DNA from: Pelosinus fermentans
GTDB lineage: Bacteria > Bacillota > Negativicutes > DSM-13327
Length of the DNA: 42,216 nucleotides
Reading direction: 5' to 3'
NCBI GenBank assembly: GCA_002434245.1
Contig: DJJR01000081.1
Coordinates: forward strand, 1-42,216
Each line of letters opens with the position of its first letter. The stretch's first letter is position 1. This document shows, piece after piece, positions 1-9,802 of the stretch. The notes under the pieces are model-generated. The model worked only from the letters and a program-made list of their open reading frames with translations. It was not told where the DNA came from and did not search any database. The translations under genes and the position numbers were made by a program.

Positions 1-238
1 TAAAACAATTAATTTAATATTTAATTAATTGTTTTATAAAAAGATGCTTTTTAATAAAAATATGTAATTATGCATCTTATAAGGAATATAATTCCATATA
101 GTAAATTTAAAATTTAATAATATAAAAAATTTAATTTCTCAAGTATTGGACATTTTTTCATTGGCAAATAGTTCTTTATCTCTTAATGTCAATTCTTTTT
201 GATGTTAGTATCCTATTTAATAAAAGGAGGTCAGTAAT
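1..238 (+). promoter_or_regulatory. AT-rich upstream region of araB with a 13-bp inverted repeat
   Basis: No gene is seen here. Positions 1-13 (TAAAACAATTAAT) and 24-36 are a perfect inverted repeat around a 10-nt spacer. It has almost no G/C, so it is more likely an operator or the tail of an upstream unit than a strong terminator. A second small dyad (GGAAT-ATA-ATTCC) is at 83-95 and includes a TATAAT at 87-92. A TTGGCA at 161-166 is a weak -35 candidate. The AAAGGAGG ribosome binding site at 223-230 fixes the araB start. The promoter itself is not convincingly located. Confidence 0.4.
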
Positions 239-1921
239 ATGGGAAATAAAAAGTATAGTATTGGAATTGATTATGGGACGCAATCTGGTAGGGCAATGCT
301 TGTTGAGGTGGAAACCGGTAAAGAAATTGCTACGGCAGTAGTACCTTATGCCGATGGTGTAATTGATAAACAATTACCAGGTACTGATATTCAGTTAGAG
401 CATGACTGGGCACTGCAAAATCCGGAAGATTATTTAGATGTTTTATACCAAGCAGTACCACAAGTCTTAACGGATTCTCAGATAGACCCAGCAGATGTAA
501 TTGGTTTGGGGATTGACTTTACTGCTTGTACTATGCTGCCTGTGGCTAAAGATGGCAGGGCATTGTGCCAGCTTCCTGCATATGAAAAAAATCCTCACGC
601 GTGGGTCAAACTGTGGAAACATCATGCTGCTCAGGATGAAGCGAACTCTTTAAACAAAATTGCAGCTGCACGTGGTGAAATCTTTTTGGCTCGTTATGGC
701 GGCAAAATTTCTTCTGAATGGATAATTCCGAAAATTTGGCAAATTCTCAATGAAGCACCTGAAATCTATGAAGCTGCTGATCGGTTCATGGAGGCCACTG
801 ACTGGGTAACTATGAAGATGACCGGGATAGATGTACGTAATAGCTGTACTGCTGGTTATAAAGCAATATGGCATAAGCAAGACGGATATCCAGGAAAAGA
901 TTTTTTTAAAGCCTTAGACCCTAGATTAGAAAATTTGGTGGAAGAAAAATTAAACAGTCCCATTGCAGCGATTGGCAGCAAAGCTGGAGGCTTGATTTCT
1001 GGCATGGCCAAACAAATGGGACTAAAAGCAGGCACGGCTGTAGCAGTGGGCAATGTGGATGCTCATGCTGCCGTTCCAGCAGCAGGGGTTGTTACTCCGG
1101 GGAAAATGGTGATGAGCATGGGTACATCAATTTGTCATTTAGTATTAGGCGAAGAAGAAAAAACAGTGGATGGTATGTGTGGTGTAGTTGAGGATGGTAT
1201 TGTTGGCGGCTATTTTGGGTATGAGGCTGGTCAGTCTGCTGTAGGAGATATTTTTGAATGGTTTGTAGCAAACTGCGTCCCCGGCAGCTACTTTACCCAA
1301 GCAAGTGAGAGAAATATTACTATTCATCAATTACTAGAAGAGAAGGCTAGCAAACTTGTTCCTGGAGAAAGTGGTTTATTGGCTCTTGATTGGTGGAATG
1401 GCAATCGTTCCGTACTTGTTGATACCAATCTTACGGGTGTGCTGCTCGGAGCTACCTTGTTTACCAAACCAGAGGAAATTTATCGGGCACTTATAGAAGC
1501 TACTGCTTTTGGTACCAGTATGATTGTCGAAACATTTACCAATGCAGGGGTGCCAATTGAACAATTGTATGCTTGCGGTGGGCTGTCCCAGAAAAATAAC
1601 ATGCTAATGCAAATTTATGCGGATGCAACGGGCTTAGAGATTCGTGTTGCTGCCTCTTTGCAGACACCCGCATTGGGCGCTGCAATGTTTGGTGCTGTTG
1701 CCGCAGGCAAAGAATTTGGGGGATATGACACTATTTTCGATGCGGCAGCGAAGATGACTAGTATAAAGCAGGTATATATACCTATTCCAGAAAATGCGGC
1801 TCGCTATAAAAAACTGTATGCAGAATATAAAATCTTACATGACTATTTTGGTCGTGGTGTTAATGATGTTATGAAACGGCTTAAAGAAATTAAGAAAAAT
1901 ACAAGAAGTTGTAGAGTGTAA
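239..1921 (+). CDS. araB: L-ribulokinase AraB
   Basis: FGGY-family sugar kinase that phosphorylates L-ribulose to L-ribulose 5-phosphate in the cytoplasm, second step of L-arabinose breakdown. The 560-residue length matches AraB (about 560-570). The N-terminus has the kinase phosphate-binding pattern ([12 protein letters not shown], residues 9-20). The middle contains the AraB-like [12 protein letters not shown] and [10 protein letters not shown] segments, and the C-terminal ATPase lobe has [14 protein letters not shown]. The ATG follows AAAGGAGG with an 8-nt gap. It is the first gene of an araB-araD-araA unit with 37- and 33-nt gaps, which indicates one transcript. The low-complexity tail rich in Lys/Arg after about residue 540 is ordinary for the family. 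Confidence 0.97.
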   Translation: MGNKKYSIGIDYGTQSGRAMLVEVETGKEIATAVVPYADGVIDKQLPGTDIQLEHDWALQNPEDYLDVLYQAVPQVLTDSQIDPADVIGLGIDFTACTMLPVAKDGRALCQLPAYEKNPHAWVKLWKHHAAQDEANSLNKIAAARGEIFLARYGGKISSEWIIPKIWQILNEAPEIYEAADRFMEATDWVTMKMTGIDVRNSCTAGYKAIWHKQDGYPGKDFFKALDPRLENLVEEKLNSPIAAIGSKAGGLISGMAKQMGLKAGTAVAVGNVDAHAAVPAAGVVTPGKMVMSMGTSICHLVLGEEEKTVDGMCGVVEDGIVGGYFGYEAGQSAVGDIFEWFVANCVPGSYFTQASERNITIHQLLEEKASKLVPGESGLLALDWWNGNRSVLVDTNLTGVLLGATLFTKPEEIYRALIEATAFGTSMIVETFTNAGVPIEQLYACGGLSQKNNMLMQIYADATGLEIRVAASLQTPALGAAMFGAVAAGKEFGGYDTIFDAAAKMTSIKQVYIPIPENAARYKKLYAEYKILHDYFGRGVNDVMKRLKEIKKNTRSCRV

Positions 1922-1958
1922 AATGATTGTGAAGTAAAAAAGGAGGCTGGAGATCGTT

Positions 1959-2654
1959 ATGTTAGAAGACCTGAAACAGCAAGTATGGCAAGCAAATATG
2001 AATTTACAAAAACATGGATTGGTCGTATTTACCTGGGGTAATGCCAGCGGTATTGACAGGGAAAAGGGCTTGATTGTTATCAAGCCTAGTGGTGTAGAAT
2101 ACGATACGATGCAGCCTGAAGATATGGTGGTGCTGAATTTGGAGGGAAACCAGGTGGAGGGAAAACTTCGACCCTCTTCTGATACGCCTACTCATATCGT
2201 CTTATACCGGAATTTTTCTGCTATTGGCGGAGTGGTTCATACTCATTCTACCTGTGCTACAGCGTGGGCTCAGGCGGGAAAATCGATTCCGGCCTTTGGT
2301 ACGACTCATGCAGATTATTTTTATGGCGAAGTTCCTTGTACGCGTAATCTAAGCAGGGAAGAAATTCAAGGGGAATATGAAGAAGAAACGGGTAATGTGA
2401 TTGTGGAGAAATTTGAGCAGCGAAACCCGCTTCATGTTCCAGGGGTTCTAGTCGCCAATCATGGTCCTTTCTCCTGGGGAAAAGATGCCCATGATGCTGT
2501 CTATCATGCTGTGGTCTTAGAAGAATTGGCAAAAATGGCCTTTTATACTTGCTCAGCGAATTCAGAGGTCAAAACCATGGATCAACTGCTATTGGATAAG
2601 CACTTTTTAAGAAAACATGGCAAAAACGCTTATTATGGACAAAACAAACTGTAA
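1959..2654 (+). CDS. araD: L-ribulose-5-phosphate 4-epimerase AraD
   Basis: Class II aldolase-fold, metal-dependent epimerase converting L-ribulose 5-phosphate to D-xylulose 5-phosphate. The product feeds the pentose phosphate pathway, and a transketolase gene lies further on in this window. At 231 residues it equals E. coli AraD in length. The metal-binding pair is visible as VVHTHS (His94 and His96), with a third His in the [10 protein letters not shown] segment and [10 protein letters not shown] in between. The substrate phosphate loop is represented by GNASG and KPSG near the N-terminus. The start is set by AAAGGAGGCTGGAGATCGTT before the ATG. It lies between the kinase and isomerase genes of the same pathway. 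Confidence 0.97.
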   Translation: MLEDLKQQVWQANMNLQKHGLVVFTWGNASGIDREKGLIVIKPSGVEYDTMQPEDMVVLNLEGNQVEGKLRPSSDTPTHIVLYRNFSAIGGVVHTHSTCATAWAQAGKSIPAFGTTHADYFYGEVPCTRNLSREEIQGEYEEETGNVIVEKFEQRNPLHVPGVLVANHGPFSWGKDAHDAVYHAVVLEELAKMAFYTCSANSEVKTMDQLLLDKHFLRKHGKNAYYGQNKL

Positions 2655-2687
2655 TATGAGGTTAGCAAAAAAAGGAGGACTACTATC

Positions 2688-4190
2688 ATGTTTAAGAATT
2701 TAAAAAATAAAGAAGTATGGTTTATAACTGGCAGCCAGCATCTTTATGGTGAGGAAACTCTAAAAGAGGTAGCCCGGCATTCACAGACGATTGCTGCATC
2801 ACTGGGTGGAAATGAGAAAATACCTGTAAAAGTTGTTTTTAAACCTGTATTGACCAATTCGGATGCTATCTATAACCTTTGTGTGGAAGCAAACAGTACA
2901 GATAGTTGCATCGGTCTGATTGCCTGGATGCATACCTTCTCACCAGCGAAAATGTGGATTGGCGGACTAAACATATTAAATAAACCCTTAGCCCATCTTG
3001 ATACCCAATACAATCGTGAGATTCCTTGGTCAGACATTGATATGGATTTTATGAATACCAATCAGTCTGCCCATGGAGATCGAGAATTTGGGTTTATATG
3101 CACTAGAATGAAAAGATCACGTAAAGTGATTGTCGGCTTCTGGCAGGATGAAGATGTCATCCAAAAACTGGCGATTTGGTGCGGTGCAGCACTAGCTTGG
3201 AACGATTTGCAGGGGGCCAGATTTGCTCGCTTTGGCGACAATATGCGAGAAGTGGCCGTGACGGAAGGTGATAAGGTTGAGGCCCAGATGAAATTCGGAT
3301 ACTCTGTCAATGGATATGCCCTAGGTGATCTTGTTAAATATGTGGATGTTGTCAGTGATGCTGAAATTCGCGCATTGGTTGCTGAATATGAAGAATCCTA
3401 TGTAGTGCATGAAGAGCTGACTCAAGGTGGGGCTAAACGTGCATCACTAAAAGATGCTGCCAAGCTTGAACTAGGTATGAGAAAATTCCTTGAAGCAGGT
3501 CAGTTTAAAGGCTTTACCTCAAATTTCGAAAATTTATATGGTTTATCACAATTACCAGGGCTGGCATGCCAGCGTTTAATGGCAGCTGGGTATGGATTTG
3601 GCGGTGAGGGGGATTGGAAGACTGCGGTGCTGATTAGAGCCATGAAAGTAATGTCTTATGGTCTTACAGGCGGAACTTCTTTCATGGAGGATTATACGTA
3701 CCACTTGGAAGACGGCAATATGAAGGTACTCGGTTCTCATATGCTGGAAGTATGCCCGTCTATTGCTGATCAAAAACCTTCACTGGAGATTCATCCCCTC
3801 TCTATCGGCGGCAAGGATGATCCTGTGCGATTGGTCTTCAATGTAACTGCCGGCAAGGGTCTTAATGCCACAATGATTGATATGGGTAGTCGTTTCAGAT
3901 TGATAGTCAATGAACTGGATGTGGTGAATCCGGACTATGATTTACCCAAACTGCCAGTTGCTAGAGCCCTTTGGGTGCCACAACCTGATCTTAAAGTTGG
4001 TACACAAGCATGGATTTTGGCAGGTGGAGCTCACCACAGCGGCTTTAGCCAAGCGGTGACGAAAGAACATTTAGAAGATTTTAGCGAGATAGCTGGAATT
4101 GAATTTGTTTTAATTAATCATGAGACTACGATTTCTGATTTGAAGAAAGAGCTTCGGTGGAACGATTTATATTATCAGTTGGCAAAATAG
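2688..4190 (+). CDS. araA: L-arabinose isomerase AraA
   Basis: Cytoplasmic, manganese-dependent isomerase converting L-arabinose to L-ribulose, the first step of the pathway encoded by this operon. The 500-residue length is identical to the usual bacterial enzyme. Family segments are clear: [15 protein letters not shown] at the N-terminus, [18 protein letters not shown] and [11 protein letters not shown] in the active-site region (metal-binding Glu residues), [12 protein letters not shown] with the catalytic-region His, and [10 protein letters not shown] near the C-terminus. AAAGGAGG lies 12 nt upstream of the ATG. The 180 bp after its stop separate it from the sugar importer genes. Confidence 0.97.
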   Translation: MFKNLKNKEVWFITGSQHLYGEETLKEVARHSQTIAASLGGNEKIPVKVVFKPVLTNSDAIYNLCVEANSTDSCIGLIAWMHTFSPAKMWIGGLNILNKPLAHLDTQYNREIPWSDIDMDFMNTNQSAHGDREFGFICTRMKRSRKVIVGFWQDEDVIQKLAIWCGAALAWNDLQGARFARFGDNMREVAVTEGDKVEAQMKFGYSVNGYALGDLVKYVDVVSDAEIRALVAEYEESYVVHEELTQGGAKRASLKDAAKLELGMRKFLEAGQFKGFTSNFENLYGLSQLPGLACQRLMAAGYGFGGEGDWKTAVLIRAMKVMSYGLTGGTSFMEDYTYHLEDGNMKVLGSHMLEVCPSIADQKPSLEIHPLSIGGKDDPVRLVFNVTAGKGLNATMIDMGSRFRLIVNELDVVNPDYDLPKLPVARALWVPQPDLKVGTQAWILAGGAHHSGFSQAVTKEHLEDFSEIAGIEFVLINHETTISDLKKELRWNDLYYQLAK

Positions 4191-4370
4191 CTGCTGAACA
4201 CTTGATTTATCATTTAGAAAACATGAATCGATTATATAATTTGAATATTCTCGTTATTTAGATGATTCTTAAGGTTAACTGATATATTTAATAGGCCGAA
4301 AGTAGGTGATAAGGCATAACGAAAAGTAGTAGAGTGGGGCCGCCAAAAATAAAAAGAAGGGGAGATTTTA
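4191..4370 (+). promoter_or_regulatory. Intergenic region between araA and the sugar-binding protein gene, possible internal promoter
   Basis: A TATAAT at 4235-4240 with TTTAGA at 4213-4218 (16-nt spacing) is a plausible but weak sigma-A promoter for the importer genes. I see no GC-rich hairpin followed by a T-run, so read-through from araBDA is also possible. Confidence 0.3.
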
Positions 4371-5453
4371 ATGAAAAAGGTAGTGGCTTTATTTTTGATG
4401 TTTGCTATGGTACTAATGCTGAGTGCATGTGGTTCAAATCCAAGTACAGCCCCCAGCAGCAGCGATAAGAAGAAAGTAGGTATCGCAATGCCTACGAAGT
4501 CGTCATCTAGATGGATAGCAGATGGTGATAATATTGTTAAGCAGCTAAAAGCCAAAGGGTATGAAACTGATTTACAGTATGGCGAAGACAATGTTGAAAA
4601 CCAGCTTGCACAAATCGAGAATATGATTACAAAAGGTGCAAATGTATTGGTAATCGCTAATATTGATGGCGAATCCTTAACAACCGTACTGCAAAAAGCG
4701 AAGGATAAAAATATTCCTGTTATCGCTTATGACCGCTTAATTAAAAAGACTGCAAATGTAGATTATTATGCAACCTTTGATAATTTTCAGGTCGGAGTTC
4801 TTCAAGCTGCTTATATTGAAAAAAGCTTAGGTCTAAAAGAAGGGAAAGGTCCGTTTAACATTGAGATCTTTGGAGGTTCACCAGATGACAATAATGCATA
4901 CATGTTCTTTGATGGTGCCATGTCAGTTCTAAAACCGTATATTGATTCGAAGAAACTAGTTGTGAGAAGTGGACAAATGGATATGGGTGTCTGTGCTACT
5001 TTAAGGTGGGATGGCGCTACTGCCCAGGCAAGAATGGATAATCTGCTAAGTAAGAACTATACGGGAAGCAAAATAGACGCGGTTCTATCTCCTTATGATG
5101 GTATTAGCATCGGTGTTCTTTCGTCTTTGAAGGCCGTTGGATACGGAACGCCATCACAGCCAATGCCTGTCGTTACGGGGCAGGATGCTGAAGCTCCTTC
5201 CATTAAATCTATTATTAAGGGTGAACAAGCTCAAACTGTATTTAAAGATACCAGGGATCTTGCTAAAGTGGCTGTTGATATGGTGGATGCAGTACTTAGC
5301 GGTAAAAAAGCAACAACTAATGATGATAAGACCTACAATAACGGTGTTAAAGTAGTGCCGTCCTATTTATTAGTACCAGTTTCTGTTGATAAATCAAACT
5401 ATGAAAAAATATTGGTAGAAAGCGGATATTATACTGCAGATCAACTTAAATAA
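4371..5453 (+). CDS. Sugar-binding lipoprotein of a ChvE-type ABC importer
   Basis: Extracytoplasmic substrate-binding protein (Peripla_BP_4 fold) delivering an aldose to the GguA/GguB-like importer encoded next. A lipoprotein signal peptide ends in the lipobox LSAC, with the lipidated Cys at residue 20. The mature part has ChvE-type features: [17 protein letters not shown] at the first strand, [25 protein letters not shown], and the ligand-side [17 protein letters not shown]. ChvE-family proteins bind arabinose, galactose, glucose, xylose and similar aldoses. The araBDA context suggests L-arabinose. The start follows AAGGGGAG. At 360 residues it has the usual length. Confidence 0.9.
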   Translation: MKKVVALFLMFAMVLMLSACGSNPSTAPSSSDKKKVGIAMPTKSSSRWIADGDNIVKQLKAKGYETDLQYGEDNVENQLAQIENMITKGANVLVIANIDGESLTTVLQKAKDKNIPVIAYDRLIKKTANVDYYATFDNFQVGVLQAAYIEKSLGLKEGKGPFNIEIFGGSPDDNNAYMFFDGAMSVLKPYIDSKKLVVRSGQMDMGVCATLRWDGATAQARMDNLLSKNYTGSKIDAVLSPYDGISIGVLSSLKAVGYGTPSQPMPVVTGQDAEAPSIKSIIKGEQAQTVFKDTRDLAKVAVDMVDAVLSGKKATTNDDKTYNNGVKVVPSYLLVPVSVDKSNYEKILVESGYYTADQLK

Positions 5454-5472
5454 TACGGGATTGCAAAGCCAA

Positions 5473-5510
5473 ATAATTTAGTAATGACTGTAAAGTCATT
5501 ACTAAATTAT
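5473..5510 (+). terminator. 17-bp perfect hairpin between binding-protein and ATPase genes
   Basis: Positions 5473-5489 (ATAATTTAGTAATGACT) pair perfectly with 5494-5510 around a GTAA loop. There is no T-run after it, so full rho-independent termination is doubtful. A transcript-stabilising or partial attenuation role that keeps the binding protein in excess over the membrane components is more likely. Confidence 0.6.
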
Positions 5511-5556
5511 GAATGGCTTAATGCCAAAGAACGATATAGCAAGGAGTTGAGGATAT

Positions 5557-7080
5557 ATGGAAGATATGATTCTAGAAATGATAGATATAACTAAAACCTT
5601 TCCAGGTGTTAAAGCGCTAAATCATGTAAATCTGCAGGTGCAAAAAGGCGAAATTCATGCATTGGTTGGCGAAAACGGTGCGAGAAAATCAACCTTGATG
5701 AAAGTGTTAAGTGGAGTATATCCTCATGGAACTTATACAGGGGAGATTCATTATAAAGGGAAACGATGTGAATTCAAAAATATTAAAGAAAGTGAAAAAT
5801 TAGGCATCGTTATTATTCATCAGGAATTAGCACTCATCCCTTATCTATCCATAGAAGAGAATATATTCCTTGGCAACGAACAAGGCAAACACGGTCTTAT
5901 CGACTGGCATGCAACTACTATGCGTACCAAAAAGTTATTAGCGACAGTAGGACTCAAAGAATTGCCAAGTACTTTGGTAACCAATATAGGAGTTGGCAAG
6001 CAGCAATTAGTTGAGATTGCCAAGGCTTTATCAAAGGAAGTTGAATTGTTAATTCTTGATGAACCTACGGCGGCATTGAATGAAGATGATAGCGATAATC
6101 TCTTAAAATTATTGTTGGAGTTTAAAAATCAGGGAATATCCTCAATTATTATTTCACACAAATTAAATGAAATTTCAAGAATTGCTGATTCCATTACCGT
6201 GTTGCGTGATGGAGCCACCATTGAAACCTTGGATGTAAGAAACGATCACATTACAGAAGATCGAATAATCAAAGGCATGGTAGGAAGAGAATTAACGGAG
6301 CTATATCCTAAAAGAGATGCAGCTATTGGCGACATCATCTTTGAGGTTAAGAATTGGAATGTTTACCACCATCTACATAGTGGTCGTAAAGTGATCCATA
6401 ATGTTAACTTTCACGTTAAACAAGGTGAGGTTGTAGGAATTGCAGGACTTATGGGAGCAGGGAGAACAGAGCTTGCTATGAGCATTTTTGGTAGATCCTA
6501 TGGACAAAAAATAAGTGGGAACATCTATAAGAATGGCTTAGAAGTACATTTGAAAAATGTAAGCCAGGCGATTGAGCATGGTGTTGCATATGTAACGGAA
6601 GATCGCAAACAGTATGGCTTAATATTAAATAATGATATTAAACGAAATATTACCTTGGCTAATTTGAAAAATATCGCAAAACATTCTGTAATTGATGACA
6701 ATAAAGAAATTCTAGTGGCAGAGAAAAGTCGTCAGCAGATGAATATTAAATGCTCCAGTGTTTTACAAAACACTGTAAATTTGAGTGGTGGAAATCAGCA
6801 AAAAGTTGTTTTGAGCAAATGGATTTTTACTGAGCCAGATATTCTGATTCTGGATGAACCTACTCGAGGAATTGATGTAGGAGCTAAATTTGAAATTTAT
6901 AGCATCATTAACAAGCTGGCTAAAGATGGAAAAGGCATTGTGCTGATTTCTTCAGAACTTCCTGAAATACTGGGAATGTGTGATCGAATCTATGTTATGA
7001 GCGAAGGCAGTATTACAGGAGAGCTTGCAGGGGCGGAGGCATCACAGGAAAGAATTATGAAATATGTAATGAGCAAATAA
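5557..7080 (+). CDS. GguA-like sugar ABC importer ATPase (two fused ATPase domains) with altered Walker A
   Basis: Double nucleotide-binding-domain ATPase of the RbsA/MglA/GguA family that powers sugar import with the permease downstream. The 507-residue length is normal. The N-terminal domain has Walker [12 protein letters not shown] and an [15 protein letters not shown] signature. The C-terminal domain has the family's degenerate Walker A (GLMGAGRTE), the signature [15 protein letters not shown] and Walker [12 protein letters not shown]. The N-terminal Walker A reads GENGARKST, so residue 43 (codon AGA, 5683-5685) is Arg where Gly is expected. In this family that site, together with the C-terminal LSGG motif, forms the competent ATP site, so activity may be impaired. 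The paralogue at 15.9 kb is intact. Confidence 0.93.
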   Translation: MEDMILEMIDITKTFPGVKALNHVNLQVQKGEIHALVGENGARKSTLMKVLSGVYPHGTYTGEIHYKGKRCEFKNIKESEKLGIVIIHQELALIPYLSIEENIFLGNEQGKHGLIDWHATTMRTKKLLATVGLKELPSTLVTNIGVGKQQLVEIAKALSKEVELLILDEPTAALNEDDSDNLLKLLLEFKNQGISSIIISHKLNEISRIADSITVLRDGATIETLDVRNDHITEDRIIKGMVGRELTELYPKRDAAIGDIIFEVKNWNVYHHLHSGRKVIHNVNFHVKQGEVVGIAGLMGAGRTELAMSIFGRSYGQKISGNIYKNGLEVHLKNVSQAIEHGVAYVTEDRKQYGLILNNDIKRNITLANLKNIAKHSVIDDNKEILVAEKSRQQMNIKCSSVLQNTVNLSGGNQQKVVLSKWIFTEPDILILDEPTRGIDVGAKFEIYSIINKLAKDGKGIVLISSELPEILGMCDRIYVMSEGSITGELAGAEASQERIMKYVMSK

Positions 7081-7093
7081 AGGAGGGATCGTC

Positions 7094-8257
7094 ATGGAAA
7101 CTCTAAAGCAGATGTTTAAAAATAATATCAGAGAATATGGTATGGTTATTGCACTAGTATCGATTGTGCTTTTCTTTGAAATTGTCAGCAAGGGTGTACT
7201 TTTACAACCGTTAAATGTAACCAACTTAATCCAGCAGAATAGTTATATACTCATATTGGCGATCGGCATGCTGCTAGTTATCGTTGCGTTTCAGATTGAT
7301 TTATCTGTAGGATCTACTGCTGCTTTTGTTGGTGCGGTTTCCGCAATCTTAATGATTGATCATCATATTGGTGTTGTACCTGGAATATTGATTTCTTTGC
7401 TGATAGGAGGTCTTGCCGGAGCGTTTCAGGGGTATTGGGTTGCCTATTTTAAAATCCCAGGATTTATTGTTACATTAGCAGGAATGTTGATTTTTAGAGG
7501 GTTAACAATGACTGCTTTAGAAGGACAATCGAAAGCTCCTTTTCCAGAGGTTTTTCAGAAAATGAGTAATGGGTTTATACCAGATATATTGAGTGGAACA
7601 TCCATCCATATTACAACCCTTGTGGTTGGGATTATTTTGACGTTGGTATATATTTTTTTTGAATTAAGTCACAGAAAAGCTAAGTTAGAGTATAATTTCG
7701 AAGTAATCCCGGTACGGTTTTTAGCTGCCAAATTGGTATTTGTTGGCGTGGCAATCAACTGGTTTATGTATTTGCTGGCCTCGTATAAAGGCATTCCTAA
7801 TGTGTTGATATTATTATTTATTCTAATTGTATTTTATACCTTTATAACGACAAAAACAGTGGCAGGGCGTCATATTTATGCATTAGGCGGTAATGAAAAG
7901 GCGGCAAAGCTATCAGGTGTAAAAACCGAACGCATTGTGTTTTGGGTTTTCGTAAATATGGGAGTATTAGCAGCTCTTTCGGGTCTTGTTTTTGCGGCTC
8001 GTCTTAATGCCGCAACACCGAAAGCAGGCACGGGTTTTGAATTAGATGCCATTGCTGCCTGTTTTATTGGCGGAGCCTCCACAGCAGGAGGGATTGGTGT
8101 TGTTATGGGGGCCATTATTGGCGGGTTAGTTATGGGGGTTATGAACAATGGCATGTCTTTAATTGGCGTTACCATTGATATGCAGCAAACCATTAAAGGC
8201 TTAGTTTTATTATTAGCTGTAGCTTTTGATATTTATACAAAATCAAAACAGTCATAA
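7094..8257 (+). CDS. GguB/XylH-like sugar ABC importer permease
   Basis: Integral membrane permease of the carbohydrate uptake-2 class, forming the channel for the sugar delivered by the lipoprotein at 4.4 kb. It is 387 residues long, as expected for the XylH/GguB subgroup rather than the shorter RbsC type. The conserved AIGMLLVIVAFQIDLSVGS segment is near residues 55-73, with PGFIVTLAGMLIFRG and ALGGNEKAAKLSGV in the cytoplasmic loop region and GFELDAIAACFIGGAS toward the C-terminus. Several hydrophobic helices of about 20 residues are visible. AAAGGAGGGATCGTC precedes the ATG, 13 nt after the ATPase stop, so the two are co-transcribed. Confidence 0.93.
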   Translation: METLKQMFKNNIREYGMVIALVSIVLFFEIVSKGVLLQPLNVTNLIQQNSYILILAIGMLLVIVAFQIDLSVGSTAAFVGAVSAILMIDHHIGVVPGILISLLIGGLAGAFQGYWVAYFKIPGFIVTLAGMLIFRGLTMTALEGQSKAPFPEVFQKMSNGFIPDILSGTSIHITTLVVGIILTLVYIFFELSHRKAKLEYNFEVIPVRFLAAKLVFVGVAINWFMYLLASYKGIPNVLILLFILIVFYTFITTKTVAGRHIYALGGNEKAAKLSGVKTERIVFWVFVNMGVLAALSGLVFAARLNAATPKAGTGFELDAIAACFIGGASTAGGIGVVMGAIIGGLVMGVMNNGMSLIGVTIDMQQTIKGLVLLLAVAFDIYTKSKQS

Positions 8258-8404
8258 GACTTAATTAAAAATTTAATTAGGCATTTTAGCTTTTAATATT
8301 ATATAATGATTAAATAAATTCTTTCATGTCTATATGGTTAAAAGAGAATGGATTCAAAGGTTGTATAGTATAAAAAATATTGAAAGCAAGAGTGTAGGTG
8401 TGTT

Positions 8405-9607
8405 ATGGAAGGTGTAAATACGATTGTTTCAAAAGCTGTAGGAGGAGGAGCAAATGAGTCGCTGATTATTAATGCGATTCGCAGGCGGGGTCCAATATCT
8501 CGTGTTGATATTGCCAAGTTGACTGGTTTAACAGCACCAACTGTAACGAATATATCAAGTAAACTCATTGAAAATGGACTGATTCATGAGTATATGGTTG
8601 GTGAATATAGTGGAGGCAGACGTCCAGTGCTGCTTAAGGTTCATTCTGAAATAGCGAACATGATTATTGTAGATATTCGCTCTAAGGAAATGATTGGCTA
8701 TCTGATTAATGGAGGCTTAGAGATTAAAGAAGAGATATGTCATGATATTCAACATTTAAAGGAAGAAAAAATTTTATCTTTTTTAGAAAATACAATTGCA
8801 CAGTGTTATGCTTCAGAATATGGTAAGTTAGCCTTAGCGATTGGTATAATTGTACGAGGACCTGTTATGTCTAAGGAAGGGCTTTCCTTATTTTCTCCCA
8901 GTGCTGGCTGGCGTAATGTGCCGCTGAAATATCTGGTGGAAAAGCAGTTTCAGCTGCCTGTTTTTGTCGAGAATGATATGCGTGCTATGGCATTGGGAGC
9001 CTATCATTATGGTCCATACCGGGATATTAAAAATGCGGTTTTTCTAGGAGTCGGGGGTGGAATTGGCTCGGGAATTATTTTAAATGGTGAGCTATATCGC
9101 GGCTTAGGTGATAGTGCAGGGGAAATCGGTCATACTGTTGTAGATGTTCATGGTCCCTTATGCAGCTGCGGGAATTATGGCTGCCTGGAAGCCATGGCAT
9201 CTGAGTCAGCGTTGGTAAATAGCATGGTTCAGTCAATAACAGATGGTGAATGTTCTAAAGTATCGGAGATGGTAAAAGGCAATCTAGATGCCATTAGATC
9301 AAAGCATATTTACGCTGCGGCTGAGGAGGGAGATCCGCTTTCAATCAGAACACTCCAGCAGATTGCTCAGTATATTGGTATGGGTGCTGCCAATATTATT
9401 AATATTTTTAATCCCCAGCTGGTACTCATTGGTGGTGGTATCGTTAAGGGACGAAAATTTATGGAAGAGACAATCATGCAAGTTATAAAAGAAAGGGCTT
9501 TGGCAAGCTGTTATTCTTTAACTCGTATTGAGTTTTCTTCAGAAGGCAGGCAAGATGCCCTAAAGGGCATTGTAGATGTGGTAATGGAAGGGATTTATTT
9601 ACGGTAA
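8405..9607 (+). CDS. ROK-family transcriptional regulator (XylR/NagC type)
   Basis: Cytoplasmic sugar-responsive repressor. Residues about 18-80 form a winged helix-turn-helix (RRRGPISRVDIAKLTGLTAPTVTNISSKLIENGLI), followed by a ROK domain. The zinc-binding ROK signature is clear in GEIGHTVVDVHGPLCSCGNYGCLE (first part EIGHTVVDVHG, then CSCGNYGCLE). The first phosphate loop that sugar-kinase ROK proteins have (DxGGT) is replaced by VDIRSKEM, so it should be a regulator and not a kinase. It sits between the two sugar importers and after gguB-like, so the ara/importer genes are likely targets. The ribosome binding site is weak (GTAGGTG). A hairpin terminator follows. Confidence 0.9.
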   Translation: MEGVNTIVSKAVGGGANESLIINAIRRRGPISRVDIAKLTGLTAPTVTNISSKLIENGLIHEYMVGEYSGGRRPVLLKVHSEIANMIIVDIRSKEMIGYLINGGLEIKEEICHDIQHLKEEKILSFLENTIAQCYASEYGKLALAIGIIVRGPVMSKEGLSLFSPSAGWRNVPLKYLVEKQFQLPVFVENDMRAMALGAYHYGPYRDIKNAVFLGVGGGIGSGIILNGELYRGLGDSAGEIGHTVVDVHGPLCSCGNYGCLEAMASESALVNSMVQSITDGECSKVSEMVKGNLDAIRSKHIYAAAEEGDPLSIRTLQQIAQYIGMGAANIINIFNPQLVLIGGGIVKGRKFMEETIMQVIKERALASCYSLTRIEFSSEGRQDALKGIVDVVMEGIYLR

Positions 9608-9618
9608 CATGACAAAAT

Positions 9619-9680
9619 GCTCTCTATGTTGGCAGGGGTATAGAATACCCTAACAAACTGCTCATATAGAGGGCTTTTTG
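9619..9680 (+). terminator. Rho-independent terminator after the ROK regulator
   Basis: GCTCTCTATG at 9619-9628 pairs with CATATAGAGGGC at 9663-9674 (one wobble, small bulge), with an inner GGGGTA/TACCCT stem, followed by a T-run at 9675-9679. Confidence 0.7.
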
Positions 9681-9728
9681 CTAAGAAAATTTCTGGTTCA
9701 ATTATTGTTTTATTAACAAGAAAAATTT

Positions 9729-9757
9729 ACCATTTATTATGCTTTATTGTGTATAAT
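9729..9757 (+). promoter_or_regulatory. Candidate promoter of the two-component/sensor operon
   Basis: TATAAT at 9752-9757, about 45 nt before the kinase start. No good TTGACA is at the right distance (TTTACC/TTACCA lies 19-20 nt away), so the promoter may need an activator. Confidence 0.4.
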
Positions 9758-9802
9758 AAAAGTGGGAGTATTAGAAAAAATGAGCGATAGGACGGTGCAA
9801 TA

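Noticed and set aside
4232..4591. 119-residue minus-strand open frame before the ChvE-like gene
   Set aside because: It overlaps the signal peptide and first domain of a clear binding protein, and its start has no ribosome binding site.
8405..9607. ROK protein as a sugar kinase
   Set aside because: An N-terminal helix-turn-helix is present and the first ATP-phosphate loop glycines are missing, so a regulator is the better call.
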